Position numbers and translations under genes: made by a program. Shown here piece after piece: positions 1 through 9,500 of a DNA stretch of 64,000 nt. The stretch lies in assembly GCA_029378245.1 (NCBI GenBank), contig JARKIF010000048.1, forward strand, positions 124,001 to 188,000, in the 5' to 3' direction. Numbering within the stretch: position 1 is the first letter of the stretch; every line of letters starts with the position of its first letter. Under the pieces are notes generated by a model. The model did no database searches and had not been told where the DNA came from. It saw nothing but the letters and a program-made list of their open reading frames with translations. Origin of the DNA: Roridomyces roridus (lineage: Eukaryota > Basidiomycota > Agaricomycetes > Agaricales > Mycenaceae).

Positions 1-1401
1 AATCCTGGTAGCCGAACGAAGCTGTGGAGGTTTGACGAGGGTACCACGTATCACTGCTTCCATGGCTGCTCGGCACCGGTGGTGGCGACGCTGTAGCAGA
101 CTCTGAGTGCTCCGGCAGGGCGATCCTTGCCCCAAGTTCCCTCGTGTGTAACGGAAGTTTGACAAATGGACTCGGAGACGCCGCCCCTGGGTGCTCTGCG
201 GCGCCGTCCTCTTCCCGCGCGCGCTTGTTCACATTATTGTGTGGTCTAGAGCGAGTCGCAGGATTTGGAAGAGGCAGCTTGCCGAGTAGAGCTAGCTCGT
301 GCAATAGATCCCTTTCAAGTCAGGCGAGTAGTTTGGCATCGGGACGAGGACTGTAGATATGATAGCTTACCAGTATAGCCCTGCCGTCTGCCATCTGCAA
401 GTCGAGGAATATGTTGAACTGAGTTTGAAAACTCCTTCCGACAACCAAACGCACCGGGATTCACACTCCTGCATCACGGCCATACACTTATGCACTTCCT
501 CAACGGCGGTATTCATATGCGGTGGGAGCCCCGTACGTTTCCCTCTCCAGAGATTCAAGAGCATGATGAGCCCAGCCGTGAACGTGGGAATCTGGGCATG
601 TCTTCAACCAATGAAACCGGGAGGGAAACGACACGCACAATAAGATGTGGAAGCACCCCGCCTTTCTTCCGCTGGCGAGCTATCTCGGCGACGTGGCTGC
701 ATGACCGAGCGGCGTTCGTGCATATCGCGAGAGATGGTAGAGCCTATGCCAATCAGTCATTCTCCTTCTCAGCAAAGGTAAGGACGGAGCGACCCACCGT
801 CGACGCTCCCTTTCTTATCATAGGTATAAACGGGCGGTGAATCGTCATCTGCACATGGTAGTACGAGCAATACAGATGAACGGACTGGGCGAAGAAGATG
901 GAATTGGGGTCTTCCATGCGGTTCGGCTCCCATTGGACTGCGAAAGGATTAATTACGGACAGCGAGGGATGGAAGACTCACGATGATTTGGCAGGTCATC
1001 AACCCACGCGTTGAGCGCTGAATCGAGCTCCGCAACGAGGTGTTCTTCCCACTTGTCGTTCCGCACCGCAAGGAGCTCTTTGGTTTTAGCCAGCGAGTAC
1101 TGCGAGCGAGACGTGGTAAGCGTCGGCTCAATCCTCTCTGAGAAAAACGCACCAGCATTTTCAAACTAAAGCCGAGCAAGTTGTTCAACCGGAGGTAGCA
1201 ATTAAAGAAAGTGATCGTGGACGGCTTGTCCTCCGGCTGTTTGAACGCCTGCGCTCCGTCGTCCTCCGGATTCCAATACTCGTCGTCGCATTCGATGGGG
1301 AGTTCTTGGTCAAAGATGCAATCACATATCAGGTTGATTTCCAGAGAAAGGGAAGATACAGAACTCACTCGTCCAACTGCGTATTACACGGCCTCCCGCG
1401 C
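1..1401 (-). pseudogene. Zn2Cys6 / fungal_trans regulator, 3' part, cut off by LTR element and window edge
   Basis: Distal part of a nuclear fungal-specific transcription factor. Spliced segments read on the minus strand include ELPIECDDEYW, LAKTKELLAVRNDKWEEHL, SVHLYCSYYHVQMTIHRPF, LPSLAICTNAARSCSH, MLLNLWRGKRTGL and MAVMQECESRWQTAG, in the order of the XlnR-like middle homology region. They are separated by roughly 50-70 base introns, for example a donor GTGCGT after CESR and an acceptor TTGCAG before WQTAG. Before the 11.3 kb insertion this continued directly from the exon ending just right of 12691: that side ends in codons for QIAAM plus CGC, and this side resumes with GRPCNTQLDE. The 3' end lies beyond base 1. 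The interrupted allele is presumably null. Family assignment is confident; target genes are unknown. Confidence 0.85.
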
Positions 1402-2370
1402 TGTCGATACGTATAACAAATACTCCGAAATATCGTCCTGGCTTGACTTTGGCCACGATACTCGGTGAGTGGGGATCTAGACCAAAAGAGTGCTTGCAAC
1501 CGTCCAACTATCTGGAAAGCGAACTCGAATGGAGAAAGACAGATGTCTTTTGGGAGTGGCGGAATGTACGTGGTACGTGGGTTGTTTCGTGATACGCGAA
1601 ATGAGGTACTGAAGTCCTGTAATAACAGAACGTCAATGGATACGACGAAGAATGTACTCTTCGTGAGTAGATTCGAGCGAGTAAGACGGGAGGGCAAATA
1701 TGGCAGAAAGCAGAGTCGTAGGAGGTTATTCTCTCCTTGGACAGATGTTTGGAAGCACTAGGCAAATTCTCTTTGCGATAGAGAATGATGGGTAGAAATG
1801 TGACATTTCACTACTACATACATCTTGGCTTATATACGGCCAGAGACCCAAAATAGAGGAAACAAACAATGAAACAATGAAAATGCAACCAAGAGATTAT
1901 CAGTGGATAAAACGAAGAGCCAGTGTAAATGGGGATGTTCCTGAATGCAGGGGTGACCGTGTAAAAATCCAAAAGAGCCCAGGAATTCGGTAGCGGTCGT
2001 GCGTCCAATAGAAAGTCGAAACGCAGAGTCATCTGCCCATTTTGTCCGCATGGTGCCCGGAAATGTATTTCTTGCGGCGGCTCGGGGTTCTAATGAATGC
2101 AGGGTCACATGCTTCCATAGAGAAGTAAAAGGTTTAGGGTATAGGTCGGGCGGCCGAGCGAAACGATGTTTTCCAAAACCCGATCGGAAATTGCCGAACA
2201 CTTTTCCATGGTTCGATCCCAGCCGTGTGCATGCGCGCACAACTCATATTCCAGTAGAATGAAACATATGGAATCACTGGCACATTGGAAGGAATCGTGA
2301 ATGGATTGTGGATGTGAGGGAATGGCAGTTCCGAGGGTATTTTCATGTAAAACCATGAAATGGTGTCACA
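1402..2370 (-). repeat. 3' LTR of the retrotransposon (969 bp)
   Basis: On the minus strand it runs TGTGACACC ... ATCGACA. It appears identical to 11723-12691. A TATA-like GTATATAA lies at 1830-1837, about 530 bases into the LTR, so U3 is long. The base-paired inverted ends are only TG/CA. Confidence 0.95.
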
Positions 2371-2499
2371 TCCGCGGGGCACGGGAATAACCGACCGTCC
2401 TCGGTCGTGTTGAACGAAGTTGGACGCCAGGAAACAAGTGAGACGAGAGGAGATGTATATGATGAGATTGAGATGGGGGGAAGGATATGATTTCGACTG

Positions 2500-5400
2500 T
2501 TAGACATCATCTTCATCCAGGAGCTCGAGTGACTCCTCGTCTTGGTCATCCACGTCCATTTCTTCGTCAGAGTCGTGTTCGAGCATCCCATCAGTCGGAA
2601 GTCCGTCTGCTAATTGAGCCAGGCGAGGATCTCCACGGGAAATATACGGCAGAAGGCGTGTAGCTGCAATGCCCTGGGTGCTGATTGCACCGGAAAGTTC
2701 GCGTAAGACGTATGATCCGCCCTTTGTTCTGCGTACAACAGCGTAGGGACCAATCCATTTGGCTTTGGATTTACGACCAAGGTCATTGGCAACGCGGGAA
2801 TTGCGAACAAGGACAAGTTCATCGGGATGGTAGACTTCGCGGTAGAATCTGGCTGCGTAACGGCGTTCAAATTCCTCCTTGGATCGAATACGACTAGCAA
2901 GCAAGCGCTCAGCAGCTTGTGCAAGGTCTGCGGGTCTGCGTTCGATTTGACGGGTGCGTAGAGCAAGCAGTTCACTAGAGCTCATATGTGTCTTCCATCC
3001 CTCGACCAGGAATGTGGACTCTGTGAGATCAAATGGGAGGATGGGATCGAATCCATGTAGTGTGAAGTAGGGGGTTTGTCCCGTAGCCCGTCTGAACGTA
3101 ACACGATCCGCAAATACAGCAGGATGAAGCTTGAGGGGCCACAGATTGATGTTGCCCTCGCAGGCCTTGATGATGGATTCTCGGAGAATAAAGTGTCCGC
3201 GCTCGACAACACCATTGCCGCGTGAATTGTACGGGGAAATCTTGACATGCGGGATGTTGAGGGTGTCCATCAAGATCGCAAACGCTTCCTTGACTTCGGA
3301 TCCGTTGTCCGTAGTGACCTGGAGAATTACGCCGTATCTGCAATAAATCTCTTCCCAGAAAAACTTGGCTAGGGATTTTGCATTGGCACGTCGCAGTGCT
3401 CTGGCTTCGGTGACTCCGGAGAGATCATCCTTGGCTGCTACAATGTATCGAAATCCACGTGCCAGGGGCATGAACATGATGTCGATGTATACTTTGGAGA
3501 AAACGGTGACCGGTGCGGATACGGTGAGCGGAATTTGCATGGAGGTTCGTGCGCGCAGTTGACATTCGTGACATGAACGGACATGTTCGAGTACTTGAGT
3601 GCGCATGTGGGGCCAGAAGAAACGTAGCTGGATCGTTTCCAGTGTTGCTGCTTCGCCACGATGTCCCAACATCTCGTGAGCTTGCGTTAGAATTTCAACC
3701 CGCTTGACTGGGTCAAAAATAACAAGCTGGGGCATTTTCCCGTGGTTGCGCTTGAACATCTGGCTTCCTTTCATGTAATAGTCGGCAGTCTTTTTCAGGA
3801 AGCGACGCTTGGCCTGTAGACGACGTTGCTTTTCCGTCTGCGGGAAATTAGGCAACTGGAGCGTAATGAGGAAATGTCGAATATCGAATAGAGTGGAATC
3901 GAAAGGGGAGAGAGGTGGTGAAGTGTGATTGGCATAAACAGAAGCAGTGGGATATGATTGAGAGGAAGTAAGAGTGGGACGGGCATGAGTGAGATAGAAA
4001 TTGTGGAAGGTGGAAGGCAATTTGCCGGCATTGAGAGCTAGGAGAGCGATATCATCCAACCACGAGTCGTCGTGGTCTTCGATAGTTTCGCCCTCACCAA
4101 GTTCCCGTCGAGAGAGAGCATCAGGTGCGTGGAAAGATTTTCCGGGGACGTGAATCAAGTTGAAATCAAACAACAGGATGCCTTGAATCCAGCGATTGAT
4201 AGCTGCATTGGGCTGCAGATCGGGTGCGTTCAACATGCCTTTGATATACTTGGCGTCAACCTCGATATTCAACTGTTTGATTCCGAACAGGAATAATCGC
4301 CAATGCTGGAGTGCGCGATAAAGGCCGTAGAGCTCGAGTTTGGGCTGCGAATATCGAGACTCTCGTTCGTTGAATGGCAGAGAACCGTAGCGAGCGGGTC
4401 TGCGACGTCCATCGGTGTCTTCCTGTGCCAGGATGAAGCCTGTACCACGGAAACTTGAATCGACCGAGAAGTAGACAGCGCGATCCGAGGAATAGTTGAT
4501 ATTGACTAATGCTGGTGCCGTCGTTACATATTCCTTCAATTTGGCAAAGGCCTCGGCTTGTTCTGTACTCCAAATGAACTCTGCGTCTCGATGGAAGAGC
4601 TGGGCGAGTGGACGGGCAAGTGCAGAATAATTCGGAATCCAAATTCGTACACCTCCGCAAAGACCGAGGAATCGACGAACAGACTTGGCGTCTGTGAGCG
4701 GCGGCCAATTCAAAATCTTGTTGACACGATTGGGATCAGGCAAGCGTCCGTCCGCGTTGCATATCTGACCGAGAATCAACACCTCAGCGCGTGCGATCTG
4801 GGTTTTCTTGGCTGAGAACGTGGCGCCGGCTCTTTTGACTCGATGCATCACTCGGTGCACATCAACTGCATGCTCCCAGACAAATTGTCGGATGCCGGGG
4901 TTCTCGGGCAGCTTGGTGGGTTCGCCATGCTCGTCAGGATACTGTGTCGAGGGACCTTTGATTGGCAGATCGTCGATGAACACATTGGCAACATGCGGGA
5001 TTTCGTGTTGTAGAATGAATACCATGCACTGTTGGAACTCGGTAGGTGAATTGGTGAAGCCCTGAGGCAAGCAGGTGAGACGGAGAAGACCGAGTGGCGT
5101 CATGAACGCAGTGATGTCCCGAGCGACAGGGTCCACAGTACGTGCGTCGAAACCCGAAAATAAATCGAAGACGGTGAATATCTGGCATCCAGCGTATGGT
5201 TGAACAAATTCGTCCAGAATCGGCGGGACTCCGGCGTCTCGAACAGTGACTTTATTGAGAGGCTGGAGATCGTGGACAATGCGCAATGCTCCACTCTTCT
5301 TCAAAACACAAAACCAGCGTGATCGGTAGGCGCTCTGGGAGTGCTCATACACGCCGTGGGCTATCTTGAGCTTCAATAGCTCAACGACCTTGTCGAGAAT

Positions 5401-6525
5401 CCCAGGAGGGATAGGGATATTCTTGAACGCCCATGGTATGTGCTCGATGACAGGATAGACGTAGTCGGAGAAATAGTCGCTGCGGAAGGTGCCTCTGTCC
5501 GTCTCAACAAATGCGAGAGCATCTTGGTTGAGAAGCATGATGTGCTCGAACAATTTCACTTCCTCGTCTGTGAGATTCCCGTCGTGGTTGATTTCAAGAC
5601 TATCCATTCGTTCTCGAGTCAGCTTTTCGGTGGGAACGAACTCCGGAGGTTGTCGAGTGAGTGGTGGCAGGGATATGAGAGGGTCCTCGGGGAATTGTCG
5701 TCGAGTCCGCGCATATTCGGGGTACGGTTGTGCAAGTGGTTTCACTTTTTGCGCAACTCTTTTGTACGCTGTCAGGACTTCTGCGATTCCGTACTCGTCG
5801 CACGTCATTGGAAGCAAAATATCGCCCTCCTCGACATCATCGAGGGTTATATATATCGGCTCCATGCCGTCGAGGTGGGGTTTGATCGCAAATCCCGTCG
5901 TGGGTTCATATTCCGTGTCAATGTCGTAACACGGATCAACGGATTCGGTATCACTTCGCGGCACGGAAGAATCACGGCGGCGTGATCGATTTGATTGATC
6001 GCCTGATGGCTCGGGGATGATTCGCGTGAAATGCACGTAGTGTCTGCCAGGGACAAAGTAACGTTGCGTGGTCGAAGGGAATTTCTCGGGGATGGAATTC
6101 TGGTATAAAACCAGAATGTCGGCTGGGGAGTGATACGTGAAGGAGCACAGGACTCCAACAAACACGAATGGTGCTAGTTTAGGGCAGTAGCAGGCGAAGA
6201 GCTCGAACAGAGTGAGCAGATAGTGCGCTGGAATGAGCAGGAGGGATATGAAGAGTCCGATGGATAGGGTGCGGAGAGGATAATGGTGTTGAGCCATAGC
6301 AAAATTTAAGGTCGCTTGCCACGACCAAGATAAGAACACATAGAAATCAGATTCGTTATTTCGGTAATCGTAAGCGTCCGCGGGGCACGGGATAAATTTA
6401 TACGAGCGGGGAAAGTGGAGTGTAAATGAAACGGGGAATACGACAAATCTAATCAGCACGTAGGTAACGGTGAACAACAGCGCGTAGGTAACGGCGAGAG
6501 AGTCGATACGAGGGAAGCGGCGCAC
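2500..6525 (-). CDS. pol: Retrotransposon pol: membrane-segment leader, RT, RNase H, integrase
   Basis: 1341 codons counted from a GTG at 6525 that is in the same frame as gag, one TAG away. Residues 10-33, about 87-106 and about 116-132 are strongly hydrophobic and look like membrane helices, which is not usual for pol. Reverse transcriptase follows, with VFDLFSGF near 452 and the catalytic FIDD at 516-519. RNase H acidic residues lie in FSVDSS (689), KLELYG (near 730) and EVDAKY (757). The integrase zinc site is H950, H954, C985, C988. The DDE core is D in YIDIM (near 1015), D in TTDNGSE (near 1077) and E in VVERGH (near 1113). A GPY-like module (WIGPYAVV) and an acidic tail close it; no chromodomain. 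It converts the RNA to DNA and integrates it. How pol is expressed after the stop is unknown; readthrough is the simplest idea. Confidence 0.93.
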   Translation of the reverse strand: MRRFPRIDSLAVTYALLFTVTYVLIRFVVFPVSFTLHFPRSYKFIPCPADAYDYRNNESDFYVFLSWSWQATLNFAMAQHHYPLRTLSIGLFISLLLIPAHYLLTLFELFACYCPKLAPFVFVGVLCSFTYHSPADILVLYQNSIPEKFPSTTQRYFVPGRHYVHFTRIIPEPSGDQSNRSRRRDSSVPRSDTESVDPCYDIDTEYEPTTGFAIKPHLDGMEPIYITLDDVEEGDILLPMTCDEYGIAEVLTAYKRVAQKVKPLAQPYPEYARTRRQFPEDPLISLPPLTRQPPEFVPTEKLTRERMDSLEINHDGNLTDEEVKLFEHIMLLNQDALAFVETDRGTFRSDYFSDYVYPVIEHIPWAFKNIPIPPGILDKVVELLKLKIAHGVYEHSQSAYRSRWFCVLKKSGALRIVHDLQPLNKVTVRDAGVPPILDEFVQPYAGCQIFTVFDLFSGFDARTVDPVARDITAFMTPLGLLRLTCLPQGFTNSPTEFQQCMVFILQHEIPHVANVFIDDLPIKGPSTQYPDEHGEPTKLPENPGIRQFVWEHAVDVHRVMHRVKRAGATFSAKKTQIARAEVLILGQICNADGRLPDPNRVNKILNWPPLTDAKSVRRFLGLCGGVRIWIPNYSALARPLAQLFHRDAEFIWSTEQAEAFAKLKEYVTTAPALVNINYSSDRAVYFSVDSSFRGTGFILAQEDTDGRRRPARYGSLPFNERESRYSQPKLELYGLYRALQHWRLFLFGIKQLNIEVDAKYIKGMLNAPDLQPNAAINRWIQGILLFDFNLIHVPGKSFHAPDALSRRELGEGETIEDHDDSWLDDIALLALNAGKLPSTFHNFYLTHARPTLTSSQSYPTASVYANHTSPPLSPFDSTLFDIRHFLITLQLPNFPQTEKQRRLQAKRRFLKKTADYYMKGSQMFKRNHGKMPQLVIFDPVKRVEILTQAHEMLGHRGEAATLETIQLRFFWPHMRTQVLEHVRSCHECQLRARTSMQIPLTVSAPVTVFSKVYIDIMFMPLARGFRYIVAAKDDLSGVTEARALRRANAKSLAKFFWEEIYCRYGVILQVTTDNGSEVKEAFAILMDTLNIPHVKISPYNSRGNGVVERGHFILRESIIKACEGNINLWPLKLHPAVFADRVTFRRATGQTPYFTLHGFDPILPFDLTESTFLVEGWKTHMSSSELLALRTRQIERRPADLAQAAERLLASRIRSKEEFERRYAARFYREVYHPDELVLVRNSRVANDLGRKSKAKWIGPYAVVRRTKGGSYVLRELSGAISTQGIAATRLLPYISRGDPRLAQLADGLPTDGMLEHDSDEEMDVDDQDEESLELLDEDDV

Positions 6526-6531
6526 ATAAAT

Positions 6532-9500
6532 CTACTCCTCACCACCGTACTCGTCAAACCCATTGCTGTTAGGGTTAACATCGGCAAACGGATCGTTCGA
6601 CACCTCCGAACTGGCACGGCCACTCGACTCCTCCGAGTCAGCATGACTCTCGGAATGACCGTCGGGCTCGAACTGGTCCGCAAAGATCGGAACCTCCTTG
6701 ACCGTGGCAAGGAATCCGGAGGTGAGCATGTCGGACATGATGGTGTTGGCGTCGTGCTCAAACCGGTAGCTGCGGAGTCGATCAATGGTCGTGGCCAAGG
6801 TGTGATGGTCGTTGAGATCGGATTGACGAAGAGCTTGCGCAGCGCGGCCTAAGAACTTGTCCTCGAAGACGTGAATGAGGGGATGGAAACGGTTGATGTC
6901 GTCAGGACCCTTGATGTCTACCGGAGGAGAAGGGCGACGGAATTCTTGCATACATGCGAAGAAGGACGAGAAGCGAGGAGAGTTCCTGAAATGGAAGATA
7001 CGTTCAATCTTGTCATGCATGTAGTCAGCGAGACACGGCGGAAAAACAATCAGTTCCTGGCGCAAGGTAAATTCAACCTGCACCAGGAAATCCACGAATA
7101 ACTGGCGAAAACCTGCGCACTGAATGGCAAAGGCGTCGTTGGTGACCCACTTGTAGTGCTCGGAGACGGGCACCGTCATGAACCTCCATGGCGTAAACTC
7201 GCCGGGGATGCGACTCGTCATGATTTTGGCAACGCAAGGATCGTGCAATTGGCGGCTCATGACCTCCAGCACAAGCAGTCGAAAGGGAACGAAATCGCTG
7301 GGAACCCCGCCAGGCGTGGCAAGTGCGGTGATGTGGGATGGAAGACGAGTCCAGTGGCGATGGACCATGATGGGGATGAGACCAGGAGGACTGGTATCGC
7401 ACTGAAAGCCCAGGTTGTGCTCCCGGCCCAGATCCATGTACTTGATCTCCTCGATAGTAACGGCAGCGTTGTACTTGTCGTTGAGCTCGCGTTCGTAGTG
7501 GGAGTGCGTGCGGTCATCTGCACGACGAGCACGTTCGCGGAGAAGATCACGGGGATCCTCACCAACACGATCAACGGAGTAGGTCTCCGACCACTCATGC
7601 ATCAAGCGAGCGAGCTGTATCGCAGCGTGGACATAAGTGGCATCGATCCGGATGGGATGTGCCCAGATAACGGAACGGCCATCATCATCAACCACGGGCT
7701 CGGGGGCGGGACGACGAGGGAAAGGTACAGAACGCCGTGCCATGCGCGAATTGTTGAGGTTCGTGCGAGCGGCGAAGATCATCGGCTTACGTGCCGTGCG
7801 AAGACGGGGATCGGTAACAGCAGACGGAGCGGGGATCTCCTCAACGGAGGGGGTGCGACGAAGGGAGACGGAGGACTGCACGGCCAAGACAGCGGGAGGT
7901 TCGTTGGTACCGGCAGCAGCAGTGTACTGCGAGTTAAGCGAAGCGCCGCGGTGATTAACAGGTTCGTGGGGGAGCGGAATCGACTGGGTGACAGGGGAAA
8001 GGACGTGTGCCGGAAATTCGGAGCGTGGGATACCAACAGACGCATACATATTGCGCAGGCCAGCCCTACGTGCCCGAGCCTCGATGGCGGGGTCGATCTG
8101 GGCCGTCGGAGGGTTGCAACCGGTGTCCAAGTCAATCTCGCCGCCAGGAGGCAAGATAATTTGAGTACGAGCAGCAGTGACAGTCGATGGGGGATTGGCA
8201 GGGACGTGTGGGTCCGCGGGCATGAAGACGGCAGTTGACGACATGATCTCTAAAATTAACTGTGAAACCGGAATGAGGCTGGGAAGACGGTTGTCGTACA
8301 AGTGCTCAAGTGGAGGTAGGGCACAAGTAATGAACTCGATGGGTAGCGCGTGGATGAGGGAGAGCAAAAACTCGAGGAATTCAGTAGCGGGAATGCAATT
8401 GAAAATCGCAGTGGAGAGAAGGTCGGGGCGTTGCGTGCAGACGAGTTTTATGAGCCGTAGTTCGTGCTGGATCAGTTTATTCCCCGGCATCAGAACTTGT
8501 GCTTGCCGAAAGAAGCCCGGCAAATTTGTCCCCATACGGCGTAGATCCAAATCGTTCACCGTCGGGACCGGTGACAGCCGCAAATGAAATTCTGATGCGC
8601 CTCGGGCGCCGCTGGGTCCAACATCTGATACACGCCTATGCTCGTTGAGCAACTTGACGATTCGGAGGAGGAATGCATCCGCCGTCATGCGGTCTTTCTC
8701 CGCAATCCAAATCAACTCTGGGTGCATTTTCAAAAAGCCTTGGATGAATTTCATCAAACCGGCCGGAACAAGCGCCTCGTTGCGTAGAACATTGAAATAC
8801 ATCCGCGGGTTTGACGCGAGAAGATGATGAGCCATGATTGGCGTTGCGTCACCGAGCATACTGATTCCAATCTCGAGAAGCTCGGATCTTTCGAGATTAT
8901 CGAAACCCGAGTAGAATGTGTGCACAGATATGCCGTCTTTGTGAGGGTTGAATACGGCGTTGATCAAGGCATCGGATGAAAGCAGCTTTTTGGCCTCTTG
9001 ATTGAATTGATCGAGGTCGTCCCACGATTGAACACGTTCGAACAGACCATCGTACATCGCGAGATAACACGTGGGACACACGACAGCTGCGATTTGATTA
9101 TCGCCGGGCACGGGATTGAATGCCGACCGCGTAGATTTGGGGTTCGGGATAATCCGAGTCATGTACGATCCGGGCAGTGCCATTGGTGGACTGTCTTCAA
9201 GTTCCTCATCCACCAGAATTTCATATCGGCTGATTCGAGTTTCAGGGTCGCGGAAAACGAGGTAGGTACCATCGAGACGCTCGTCAATGGACACGAAGTT
9301 GCCACGCTGCCAAGGACGGCCGAGCAAAATATCGAACGGCGGGTTTTCTCCAACCCAGAAATTTCCATTCGTCAGGATTGTGCCTCCAACAGTGATATGC
9401 ACGTCTCGTAGGTAGCCTCGGAGCTCTTTGGCACCACCGTTTGCATCTCCCATGGTAATATGGCGAGTAATGTCCATCGAAGTCTGCGACATGTGTTTGC

